NCBI GenBank assembly: GCA_018136815.1
Contig: CM030940.1
Span: 3,660,833 to 3,724,832, forward strand
Origin: Isochrysis galbana
Taxonomy: Eukaryota > Haptophyta > Isochrysidales > Isochrysidaceae
Length of the DNA stretch: 64,000 nucleotides
Reading direction: 5' to 3'
Within the stretch, counting starts at the first letter, position 1; each line of letters starts with the position of its first letter. Shown here one piece after another: positions 41,437 through 51,585 of the stretch. The translations under genes and the position numbers were made by a program. Under the pieces are notes generated by a model. It was given only the letters and a program-made list of their open reading frames with translations, made no database searches and was not told the origin of the DNA.

Positions 41437-41782
41437 ATGATGACATGTGAGGTCTGACTCGTGCCTTGTGCCTTGTGCTTTGTTCCTAAGAGTGTTCAAT
41501 CAATTAATGCATCACTAAGTGCGCCGTAGCCCGTAGCCGTGTAGCCGTAGGTAGTAAAATAGTAATAAATAGATAGGTGCTTCTTACTAGTACTCACTAA
41601 TATTATAGCTGAGCGCAAGCGAAATATTGTCGAAATTTGGGGGGGGAAACGCGAAATATGGACGAAATATCGAACGAAATTTGGGCAGGTCTCAAACGAA
41701 ACTCTGGCCTGTCCCTAGCTTTAAGTCCCAGTGTGGAAACCGTTCAGAAATTGCTCATTTGATAGATGATGCATGACGCATT

Positions 41783-41888
<106 letters not shown>

Positions 41889-42275
41889 CTTCCCTCCCTC
41901 CCGCCGCCACGTGCTCGTAGCCACGCTCACGCGTGCGGCGTGCCCCGCGGAACCATCCAAAAACGGAGGCAAAAACGGAGGGGGTTTGAAAAACGGCAAA
42001 AACGGCCTGTTTTTGGTCCTTGAAGAAAAACGGTAAAAACGTACTTCCCATCTAGGGTGGGGTCAGACCGTCAGACCGCAAGGAAGCAAGCCAGAAAAAA
42101 ACTGGCTTGCTCTTGCTCCGGTCAAAACAAACGGCCGTATACGACGGCGGCTGCGCGCCGTTCGTCCCGCCTCGTCGGGAGTGTGAGCGGAGAGCGAGGA
42201 AGAGAACAAAAGAACACATAAAGAAGGGCGAGGAAAGCTAGCGGGAGCGAGCGAGCGAGAGGGCGGGGGGGGGGG

Positions 42276-42276
<1 letters not shown>

Positions 42277-42323
<47 letters not shown>

Positions 42324-42350
42324 GGGAGGGAGGGAGGGGAGGGAGAACGG
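42277..42350. repeat. (GA)n tract in the prefoldin leader
   Basis: Purine-rich GAGAGA and GGGAGG run just upstream of the prefoldin 2 start codon, in what is probably the 5' untranslated region. Confidence 0.9.
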
Positions 42351-42359
42351 GAGGGTGAC

Positions 42360-42906
42360 ATGTCGTCGACCAGCGGCCCTCCTGCGGAGGAAGAGGAGCT
42401 GAGCCATGAGGACGCTGAGGCGCGTCTTCAGGCGATGCGTATGGCCGTGCAGGAGCAGATGCGCCAGATCAACATCCTCGAGATGGACGCCGCCGAGCAC
42501 CGGCTCGTGCTCGAGGCGCTCGAGCCGCTCGACGCCGGCCGCAAATGCTTCCGCATGGTGGGCTCGGTGATAGTGGAGCGGACGGTGGGAGACGTGAAGC
42601 CCGCACTGCAGAAGAATCTCGAGCAGGTGTGCGCCGCCCACCCATCCTGCCGATCAGAACGTCATGTGGCGGCTCGGCGTGGTGAGTGCACATGCAATCC
42701 GGCAAGCAGCGGTATCACTCGCCGATGACTCTGCTTCCCCCCACGAGCAGATGAAAGAAGTGAATAAAAAGCTGACCGAAGCGACGAAGTCACAGCAACT
42801 CGCCGCAGACGCTTTTGCCGCCAAATACAGATTATCCAACAAGCCAGGTGCCCAAATGCAGCAACAAGAGGAGAGTGAAGAGGCCTCAGGAGGAGTGCTG
42901 ATATAG
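42360..42906 (+). CDS. PFDN2: prefoldin subunit 2
   Basis: Exons are 42360-42626 and 42751-42906 (intron 124 bp, GTGTGC...GAGCAG), 140 residues. The beta-type prefoldin signature is present: LEMDAAEHRLVLEALEPLDA, then GRKCFRMVGSVIVERTVGDV and KPALQKNLEQ. Across the intron the second coiled-coil helix continues as MKEVNKKLTEATKSQQLAAD. The alignment with PFDN2 is gap-free at the junction. Prefoldin is a cytosolic hexamer that hands actin and tubulin to the CCT chaperonin. The C-terminus ends SGGVLI, close to the SAGVLV end of animal PFDN2. Confidence 0.93.
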
Positions 42907-44423
42907 ATTGGCACTCGCCAGGGGGGAGAAGCACTTGTGCTCGTACGTGGAAGGCGCCCATGCATCAACGCGTCGGCGTCCTGTCGAATCGCTTGTCGTT
43001 GATTTCGCATCGTCACAGCTTCTAGGTGCCCGACACGTGTTGCACTCACCATTTGGCATGCATATGGTGAAGGGCGTCTTTCTCACACGTTTTTGGCACT
43101 ATTTCGATTCATTTCGCACGCCTGACTGTGCCTTTGACAGTTCCCAACAAGGGGCAGTGTGTTGGTGACGGCTGCGGCTTCTCGAACCTGCATTACACTC
43201 CTACTATGTGTGCATACATCCTAGTCGTGCTTGTGGTGTGCTGCTTCAATTTTGTTCTTGTCGGGGTGGAAGCGAACTCCAAACGGACGGCATGACTCTC
43301 ACTCTGTATTCCGTGTTTGAGCTAGAGGTGGAGGCCGTGAAATCGGGCTCTCGGGATCGCGCCCGTGAGAGCGAATGGAATCATGGCGATGAAGGAATTT
43401 CAGAGTCAGAGCGCAAGGCTGATCTCCAATCTCAACTTGCGCGCTAGGTTAGGCCCACGGGCCTCGCGTTCGTTCAGTGCCCATTTGAGTAGTGAGTGGG
43501 CGCAGGGTGTCGTTTGCGTTCATTCGGTAGTCGTTTGCGTTCATTCGGTTGCCGTTTGAGAGGATGGGGGGACGTCGAGTGGCGGGTTTCCGGTTACCTA
43601 TTGGGTGTGCTTGTTTGTACTTGTATCGCCTTCGCTTGAGACGCTTGTCCCTTGTTGCTTGTTGTCGCTCGTTTGGCACAGCACAAGCACAAGCACAAGC
43701 AAAACATCTCAAATAAGTTGCCATAACTTGGTCACATTGGGAGGTGCCTTGTGCCCTCCCCCTCAGGCTCCAACTCCCCTCCTATAGTCAGACGCATAGT
43801 CAAGCTCCCATGGTATGACTAGTAGTCAATAGTCAGAAGGCTATCTATGACTAGTAGTCAATAGTCAGAGGCTATGGCATGACTTGACTATGCTAGTCAG
43901 GGGGCCGACTTGACTACGACTAGAGCAGCGCGACTATAGTCACTGCCACTGCGCAAGCGCGCGAGCAAAGCAGGGCAGAGCGCAGAGCGCAGAGCGCGCT
44001 GCGCGCCGCCTGTCAAACAATGCCTACGCATTGCGGGTTGCGGGTTGCGGAGCCAGATATACTAAACTGCGCAATGATCGAGCGGCTCGAGGTCAAAAAT
44101 GCGTGCACGACAATACTCAATGCTGTATAATACTATACTAGCACAATGTTATTGGATCCATCGTCCGAGACAATGCTACCATCAGTCACTCTCGCTCTCG
44201 CTCTCCATCCACACCCCACACCCACACCGCTCAGGCACCAAATAGTCCCATCCCCATCATCATCATCTTCAATTATCTCAGACACACACCTTCTCAATGG
44301 GGGCATCCTCCTGAACAGCGGCTAGCCCTAGAGTGCTCTACTCCCACGCCCCAAGGAGTGACGGATCCGAGGTTACCACTGCCTCGGATGGGAACAGAAG
44401 GGACGGAAGGGAAGCGGCGAGAA
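42907..44423. other. intergenic region, no gene recognised
   Basis: Prefoldin 3' flank, then A/T-varied DNA with a short imperfect tandem of ATGACTAGTAGTCAATAGTC (43813-43880) and GAGCGCA repeats near 43980. Small open frames overlap on both strands and match nothing known. Confidence 0.4.
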
Positions 44424-44500
44424 GGTGTCGTTCCGTCAATTGTGGGACATCAGTCGAATTGAGCGATCAAATGTCCACAGTTATTTAAAATTAAATAAGG
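44424..44500 (-). repeat. dispersed repeat end shared with 30975-31060
   Basis: CCGTCAATTGTGGGACATCA, then GTCGAATTGAG and ATCAAATGTCCA, is the reverse complement of 30985-31060. Both copies stop at the same base next to GGTGTCGT, suggesting an element terminus. Confidence 0.55.
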
Positions 44501-44786
44501 GCTGCTAGCAGTGCGTGGGGATAACAACTTTTTTCTCTGCTTTTCCCGCGGTGCATGTTCCCCCGCGGGGACGCCGTGCGTGCGCATGTAAACGCTTTTC
44601 CTCTGAGGCCGACAACTACACAAACATGCAGTTTTATGAATGGTATCCACTGAGCACCAATCACATTGTGCACGCCGTGCGCATTGGGCACGGCGCGGTG
44701 TCCCCCCCCCCCCCCCGCGGAGACGCCGTGCGTGCGCATGCCGACTTTTTCCCTCTGCGTGCCGCCTAAGGCGCACAATCCCGTAA

Positions 44787-45887
44787 ATGTACCAAATCCA
44801 AATCACCGTGTCCGACATAACGAGAGAATACCTCAAGAGCGGCCCCAGCGCCCAACCCCAACCAGCCCGAGAAGCGTGGGCTCGGAAGCTAGCACTGACC
44901 CCAGACGAGTGGATGCACGTGGCAAAACTCTACACACACCCCATGTTAAAACACACGGATAAGCACCCCCACTTCAAGCACATCACCCACAGAAGGCTAG
45001 GCACACGAAACCGGTTCGCCACGGCGACCACCACGAGATGCAGACTCTGCGGCAAACACCGCAAAAATTCGACACACCTGGCCAGATGCCCCTCCACACA
45101 ACAAATTTTCCTGACCGTAGAAGCTGTGACAGGCTACACGCCTGATAGAAACAGAACGACGGTCCAGAGACTCAAAGATAGACTGTTCGTATACCCGAAC
45201 ACCTCGACACCCGACAGCCTCAAAGCTCTCTACCTCAGCATAGCATGGAGATACATAATAGGTGACTTCTACAAAGCAGAATTTGACAACTATACCTTCC
45301 ACCACGTGCCGGTCATCGAAAAGACCCTGAGTAGATTCACAGTACTCGCCAGAGGCCTCGTACCCCCGGAGAGACCCTCGGCCGCACGCACTAGAGTAGC
45401 CTCCCAGGGAAGAAAACCCAAGCTCAAGACCCCGCGAGAGCTATGCGCCCCCGTCTTTACGATGAACGACAAAGGCACGCTAACGCTGGGCATGAACCTG
45501 TCCGCGGTAGCGCAAGCGCTCCGCATAACGGATAGACTCGCCTAACCGCGCACAACACAAAGTCGCGTCCCACGTCTCACCCGCCTACCTGCCCCCAGCC
45601 CTCAGACCTCCCCGCGATCTAACCGCCCACCTCACGGACACAACAAGGAAACATAGAAACCGATAGCCCGATGGCGCAGGAGGAAGGAGTGGACAACCTA
45701 TCGGGGATCGGAACACACCGCCTGCTACAGGAAACCCCAAACACCCAGCCCCTAGGTAGTGCACGAGGGACGAGCCGCAAGGCAAGTGGAGGGGAGTTGA
45801 GAGTAGCGGGCGTGGCAGCATAATAAGGGTGCGTAGTCGTAGTCGCGCGCGCGGCGAGAATATTAAGAAGTTTTTTTTGCTGTTTTA
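44787..45887 (+). mobile_element. non-LTR retrotransposon, 5'-truncated, with C-terminal zinc-binding ORF and 3' tail
   Basis: The open frame 44787-45545 (252 residues) has a C-x2-C-x7-H-x4-C cluster (CRLCGKHRKNSTHLARC) like the C-terminal zinc region of LINE polyproteins, with LTPDEWMHVAKLYTHPML upstream of it. No RT motif is present 5' of it. The 3' region carries CTACAGGAAACCCCAAACAC (shared with 23010) and a tail ending GAGAATATTAAGAAG plus eight T, shared with family A and with 60490-60640. The paralogous fragment is at 31884-32170. Confidence 0.6.
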
Positions 45888-46201
45888 TTTCTAAGTTTGG
45901 CTGTGTTTCACATGTAGGCTTCGTTCACACTAAGGAGTAAGGAGTCCTTCTTTGTTCGGACTTCGTTCTCCCTCCCTCCCTTCCCTAGTGTGCTGTGCGT
46001 AGGCCGTGTAGCGATAAAAATATCTCTACAAGGCATTTCACCCACTCGAACACGAGGACACGAGGCTACCTTACTCCCTAAGTATGAATAGGAATAGGCT
46101 TTTCACCTCTTTTAGAATACTCTATAATACTCTACGAGTACAGGTCAAAGAAAAGAATGTGAAACGTTTTTTCTTGCCCATCTCTGCCCGTTCGTTCGAC
46201 A
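45888..46201. other. spacer upstream of EF-hand-like gene
   Basis: No repeat or gene recognised; AT-richer than its surroundings and presumably holds the promoter of the next gene. Confidence 0.4.
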
Positions 46202-47165
46202 GTGACCAGCATGACTTTCTTGCCGGAAGTCCCATCTTCGCAGCCGTCGCCGCGGCGCGGGCAGGCGGCGCTGGCCTCGCCACGCTGTGGAATGCAGTAT
46301 CAAGCTTTACCTAGAGCCTCCAAAGTGCCGCGCATGCAGTACAGCGTCACCGCTAGCTTCAAGGCCAACGCTCAACAGGAAAAGCTGAACATTTCACCAT
46401 GCACCTCGCCTCGCAACCACGGAGTGTTGCCACGGAGCGCGCGATTGCCGAGGGCCGAGCGCCGGGCCTACGAGAAGAAGCTTCAGCGTCTGGACATGAG
46501 CGAATGGCTCAAGACGTAAGTCACCTTGCTCGATTGGGTTGGGACTTGCAACTGTGCTGCTTGGGCGCAGGGATGTGGATGGCCTCATTGACGTTTGCTC
46601 CTCCCTGCTGCTCAGGAGAAATGGATGCCCCCTCCCAGCCACACTTACCCAGCGACAACATGCCACACTAGTCGAGGTTTTCGCTACTCTGGACGAGGAT
46701 AGAACAGCGAAGTTGCGAGGGCAAAAAATCATGATTGCTTTGTCCGTACTCGGCTTCACGCCCGAAGCAATCGATGTCGCACTCATGGCACACGGCCACA
46801 CCCGGGAGAGCGACCTCACTTTCGATGAATTTACCACCGTAGTGACATCTGCCATCAGTTCCTCGCACGATGGCAACCCCAGCAGTAGTACGGCGGATGA
46901 CTCCTTCCCCCTGCCATTGCTCGCGAAGACACATGCCATCTCACAATTAATTGACAGCTACGACACCAGGCACCTCGACATCAAGCTGCAGAAGAGCGGA
47001 TTGCTACTTCCTAGCCTAGATGTTGGTGTGTCAGGACGGCTTTCTCTTGGCGGAGCATCAGGCGGCCGCAATCAGGACAGTCTGCGGAGAGGAAGTTTGT
47101 CCGCACGACGTTTGCTACCTATTGTCCAGTCGTCAACATCCAAAATTCCATTGAGTGCGCGTTAA
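46202..47165 (+). CDS. EF-hand-like protein of unknown function
   Basis: Exons are 46202-46515 and 46571-47165, joined across a 55-bp intron (GTAAGT...GCGCAG), 302 residues. The first exon is basic and Ser/Pro-rich. The second has a degenerate EF-hand pair: ATLVEVFATLDEDRTAKLRG and KIMIALSVLGFTPEAIDVAL, then DLTFDEFTTVV. The loop DEDRTAKL lacks several calcium ligands, so binding is doubtful. The C-terminus (SGRLSLGGASGGRNQDSLRR) is Ser/Arg-rich. The intron is the shortest in the window and has the only canonical GTAAGT donor. No known family is assigned. Confidence 0.65.
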
Positions 47166-47420
47166 GAGCCTGGCTTCCGGAGGGAGAGTTTGCTTATCTG
47201 GCGGCGGTCTGTTTTGGATCTCGCCGCCCACGCAATGGGCATGGCGAGCTCCGCGCGGCTATTGCAGGTGCCTCTCGGCCAGCGACGGAAGATGCGTACG
47301 ATGACGGCGCTTTATCTATCCATATTATATTGATAAAAATAGTACTACTAGCATGAAGATTCGTGGCTAACGCCTATATGGGGCACGGAACTTGCTGCCT
47401 CACGATCTCCAATGCCCTTC

Positions 47421-47421
<1 letters not shown>

Positions 47422-47515
<94 letters not shown>
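47422..47515. repeat. (CT)n microsatellite
   Basis: About 94 bp of CT dinucleotide ending in a poly-C run, next to the retrotransposon leader. Confidence 0.98.
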
Positions 47516-47517
<2 letters not shown>

Positions 47518-48867
47518 CCCCCCCCCCCACCCTCCCTCCCTCTCCTTTCCTTCCCCTAACCCCCTAGGCCCAGGCCAATACTTGTACAACTTGTTCTGCA
47601 AGTTTGGGTGGCTGGCCCGACTTGCCAGAAGTTTGGGCCCTCTCTACCTCTACAAGTGGCTGCAAGATGTCGCATTCATCCTAGATGATGCGATTTCCAG
47701 GCTCTTGATTCCAGGTCCTTCGCCGTGCGGCCACACGGTGAAGCTCAGGCATACCTAGGTTGGTAGGGTTCGTCCCTAGCGATCTAGAATTCGAGTTCTC
47801 GTTTCGTTCCTTCTAGCCTGTTTGTCAGGTCTAGATTCCAGGTTTCCTCCTTTCGGGTAATCTTGACCCAAAGGAGCCAGGTCGCCTGTCACTCGCTGCG
47901 CGCTTGTCTCAGGCTCTCGAGTTACCTTGTGAAGGCTTGTTTAGCTTCTTGCAAGGCTTGTTGTTTCTTGTTGAGTTCCGGTTCTTGCTTGGGACTTGCT
48001 CACTTTCACTTTCGTTGTCGTTGTCGTCCAGGCCTGTTCTTCGTAGGTTCCGCTTGGCTTGGTTAGGGTTTCGTTGCCTTCCCGCGTTTGGTGTTCGTCT
48101 TGGCGTTCGGAAATTTCCTCTCACATTCCCTAGGTCCGCTACCCTTGGCTTGTAGGTCCTTGCTTCTTTCTTCTCGGTCAAGGTTTTGGCGAGCGAGTCG
48201 GTTGCTCTAGCCGCTCGAGATTTGAGGTTTAATTTGCCATCTCCCCTTGGAGATCGGTGTAGGTTCGCTTCCTAGGTGAGGGAATCTTTCCCCTTGATGC
48301 AAGTTACATGCAAGCCTTGGCCCCTTTGGTGTTCCTTCCCCTTGGTTGCTACTCAGGGTTGTTCGTTAGAAGCGTCTAGAAGGTTCACGCTCAACGGCAA
48401 GATTTCCTCTGTCGTGAAGACATCTCGTTGCGATCTGTATCCAAAGTGATCGCCGTGGTCGCGCGACAGGACGCTCCCCTTCGGACTCTCCGCTACGTGG
48501 GAAGTTACAACGGAGACACGCTCCGGCCGTCGCTGCGGAGTCTCTCTCTCTCACTCGCTCTCTCTCTCCGTCTCTCGCGACGTGTTTGAGTTATCGGTGA
48601 TTTGGGGTCGCGGTTGCTTGATAATTTGCTTGGTTTGGGTGAATGATTCCGGTGTGTTCGTGAGTCGGTGTATCCTGTTGTTCTCAGCTTCGTTGTCCGT
48701 CGTTGTTCGCTGCGTCGCTGCACTCAAGCAGCTTAGGCTCCCTCCCTGAGGGAAGAGTTCTTTGTAGGTCTAACAATCTCTTACAACCCATCACACTAGG
48801 GCCGCTAGGAGCGCCTCGCCGCCCCACAGCCCTTCGTTCGCCGTTCGTTCCCCGTCCAGACACCCAA

Positions 48868-51585
48868 ATGGGGTTGCCCGACCCAGTCCAGAATTTCATT
48901 CACCCGACTCCCGGTGGGGAGGAGGGCCAAAGCGCCGCGCTAGCCGCCGGTGCTGCTCGCGACGGAGTGGCTCAGAGCCCTCCGGCTCCGCTCGACTCGA
49001 CAAGCACGAAATCAAAGCTTCCGTCCTCGGCCGCAGAGGAGGAACCTCTCAGGGAACCTTCTCTGCCCGCTGCAGCTTCTGTTCCCGTGGGATTCCCGAG
49101 TGATCCCACGACCACTGAGGCTGCGCCAATGGCACCCATTACTCCGGCTGCCATCTCCACGACTGGCTTCGATCAGCTCGTGACGGATGGCGAGCCTTTG
49201 TCCGCTGCATTCGGCACCCACCGGGTGCAATCACAGCGGGGCATGGTGGAGCATGACCCTCTCCCACTTGAGGCCAACTTCAGTGCCGCTGAGCTGGCCA
49301 ATGAGGTGGAGGAAGGCCCCCTCCCTCTGATTCAGTTTGACCCACCTCCTCACCTTAGAGATGATGAGTCTGAGGTCGGTGAAGGGGAGGGGATCAGCTT
49401 CCGAAGCCCCGCCTACCGGGACTATGCCCCGCCGTCATCAAAAGGGGTCTTTGATCAAGATATCACCCCGATCGAGACGGCCGCGGCGCGTCAGGATGCG
49501 GAAATGGCAAGGCTTCAAGCGCAGACCAACACCCTAAAAGGGGCTGTGGAGCGCCTACAGTCATCCCTTGCCGCGGCAGAGGCGAGGGAGGGGCTTCTCC
49601 GGGATCAAGTTGAAGCAGGGTTCAAAGCCCTGACTCAGCTACTCCAAGCCCGCCAAGAGCCCACTTCAAGTCCGTCCATGGATCGGACCGAGGCGGCTGC
49701 GGATTCTGCTAGGCCGGCTCAGAAGGAACCATCCATGGACGAGCCTCCTGCCCTAGACCAAAAGGGCCACGCCTCTCCGGCTACTAGGGTTCCACGGTCG
49801 GCGTACCCGACCTCCAAATCGGAATCCCGCCGCCAGGATCAGAGCCCTTACCGGGGCCCGACCCCGGTGGTGCCGTTCCGCCACCCTCGCGACCCCTGCC
49901 TTGCGGTGGGGATGGATGAGCGAGAGGCAGTTGTAAGCGAGTGGAAAAATCTCCTCGCCCTGCCCTCACGCGATCTGGCCGCCCTTTACCGCGACTCCGA
50001 CGAGCATGAGCTCATCCACACCATTTTGAAGAGCAACCTCTCCCTGGCGGGCAACGTTTGGCATTGCCGAATTTTCATGGAGGAGGACCACTTGCTCAAA
50101 TGGGTGCGTAGCCGCTTCTCAGCCGAGCAAACCCTTCACCATCAGGTCAGGATGGGCAAAGAGCTTTCGGAGCTCCGCTTCCCAAAGGCCCTCGCCTCCG
50201 ATAACGTTCAAACCGCGGCGACAGCCTGGAACGAATTTCGGCTAACTCTCATCAAGCCGTTGGAGCGGGCACTAGCGCTCGGCTGCGATCATCGCGAAAT
50301 ATTTACCTCCCTCCTCGCGGCAGCCGGAGCCAATTCCAGCGGCAATTCTCGCATCTTCGCCTTCCTCCTCGATCTAGTGGAGGACCGCGCCCTCGCTCTC
50401 AATCCTGTCCTCGCTGCTGACGTCCTTCTTCGCAAATGCGACGGGACCTTCGCAAACGGGGCCGATGGTTTCGCGAAAGACTCGGCGTCGATGGAGTGGG
50501 ACCGCATGAGGGAGCGCGAGGCCGGCGCTGATCTATGTGAGCTCAGCAAGAATTTGGTTCGCGCCTACATCCGCAAGCTTGGCGATTCCGCGGTTGACTC
50601 CACCAACGTGTGGGATCATCCAAACATGGCCCATGAGATCAACCAGAGGTTCGAAGAAATCATCCGGAACGATAAGGTTGATCCTCAGCGCGGCGTCGAC
50701 AATGCGATTAAATTTGCGGAGGTGCTCGCCGAGACTCGTTTCCGCGTAGAGAACCACGAGCTAGGTCGGTCGGCGCTCTCGTGCGTCAACCTCTGCCAAC
50801 GGTACCTCAGCCCTTACGAGCAGGCCCGGGTGAAGCGTCATCAATCCCGGACCTCGACGAAGCAAACCGCGGCTAGCGTACGCACTAAGGCCTCAGGCGA
50901 GGCAAAGAACGAGACATCCTCGTCCCAGAAGACCGCTTCGACCACGGACATGGTCGCCGCCGTGCAGGCAGCCGTCCAAGCCACCGTGGCTGAAGCTCTT
51001 CGCGGACAGGGACACTCGCCTGCTTCGAAGCCTGATTATCGGGCTGCTGCACCGCCGGCAAGTTACCACTCCAACTCACCGTTGCCGGCTATACTAACCG
51101 ATCCACCCGGTCGAAAGGGAGGCTCGTCTCGGCCGCCCAGCCGTCGCTGCGATCCGCCGGCGAACGGCCAAGGGCTACCGCCTGACCTGGGCGTATCCCG
51201 GTGGACGCCCGAGCTTTGGAATCGGGCCCGAGCCCGCTTCTGGGCCGTAGCAGGCTATGCCAAGCACCCAAGGGTCTCGGCGGCGCTAGCAAAGTGCCGA
51301 CCGGCCGATAATTCAATGGAAACTCCACGGACGGACGATATCAATAGGGGAATCACCGAATGGACGAACGAAAACGGCTGTGCCTTCTGCGCTTTCCGAC
51401 CTCACGCTCCTCCTGGCACTCCAGCCAGCGAAGCCTGGAAATATGGCACGGGAGACGGTGCTCACAACCCCGTCATCTGTCAGCCATATATTCGCTTTCT
51501 GTGTGAGGCTGGCTGCGGAGAGTGTGGATCGGACGAGCACATTCATAAGCTTCTTCGCTCGATGGTCCGGGTTAAGCCTCAGTAG
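48868..51585 (+). CDS. retrotransposon Gag-like protein
   Basis: The open frame extends from 48703; the start was placed at MGLPDPVQNFIHP (48868), leaving 905 residues. The N-terminal third is Pro/Ser-rich, followed by a coiled coil (AEMARLQAQTNTLKGAVERL and QSSLAAAEAREGLL). A helical central domain from about residue 380 (EREAVVSEWKNLLALPSRDL ... SRFSAEQTLHHQVRMGKELS) occupies the capsid position. Near the C-terminus is a Cys/His cluster (CAFC...CQPYIRFLCEAGCGEC...H), which may act as a nucleic-acid-binding knuckle. It is much longer than typical Gypsy Gag. It ends in CAG-UAG-GGG with the same frame open for another 3.7 kb. Identification as Gag rests mainly on position before protease and RT. 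Confidence 0.6.
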   Translation: MGLPDPVQNFIHPTPGGEEGQSAALAAGAARDGVAQSPPAPLDSTSTKSKLPSSAAEEEPLREPSLPAAASVPVGFPSDPTTTEAAPMAPITPAAISTTGFDQLVTDGEPLSAAFGTHRVQSQRGMVEHDPLPLEANFSAAELANEVEEGPLPLIQFDPPPHLRDDESEVGEGEGISFRSPAYRDYAPPSSKGVFDQDITPIETAAARQDAEMARLQAQTNTLKGAVERLQSSLAAAEAREGLLRDQVEAGFKALTQLLQARQEPTSSPSMDRTEAAADSARPAQKEPSMDEPPALDQKGHASPATRVPRSAYPTSKSESRRQDQSPYRGPTPVVPFRHPRDPCLAVGMDEREAVVSEWKNLLALPSRDLAALYRDSDEHELIHTILKSNLSLAGNVWHCRIFMEEDHLLKWVRSRFSAEQTLHHQVRMGKELSELRFPKALASDNVQTAATAWNEFRLTLIKPLERALALGCDHREIFTSLLAAAGANSSGNSRIFAFLLDLVEDRALALNPVLAADVLLRKCDGTFANGADGFAKDSASMEWDRMREREAGADLCELSKNLVRAYIRKLGDSAVDSTNVWDHPNMAHEINQRFEEIIRNDKVDPQRGVDNAIKFAEVLAETRFRVENHELGRSALSCVNLCQRYLSPYEQARVKRHQSRTSTKQTAASVRTKASGEAKNETSSSQKTASTTDMVAAVQAAVQATVAEALRGQGHSPASKPDYRAAAPPASYHSNSPLPAILTDPPGRKGGSSRPPSRRCDPPANGQGLPPDLGVSRWTPELWNRARARFWAVAGYAKHPRVSAALAKCRPADNSMETPRTDDINRGITEWTNENGCAFCAFRPHAPPGTPASEAWKYGTGDGAHNPVICQPYIRFLCEAGCGECGSDEHIHKLLRSMVRVKPQ
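51583..51585 (+). promoter_or_regulatory. candidate readthrough stop codon between Gag and Pol
   Basis: A single UAG separates two long open stretches in the identical frame (48703-51582 and 51586-55302). The downstream bases GGGTCCGGCGGGGTCCCC could form a stable hairpin. Gag-Pol readthrough of UAG followed by G is established in gammaretroviruses; its use here is inferred. Confidence 0.45.

Noticed and set aside
47560-48700. 5' LTR of the Gypsy element
   Set aside because: Position and composition fit, but without a 3' partner (lost in the gap) neither boundary can be proved.
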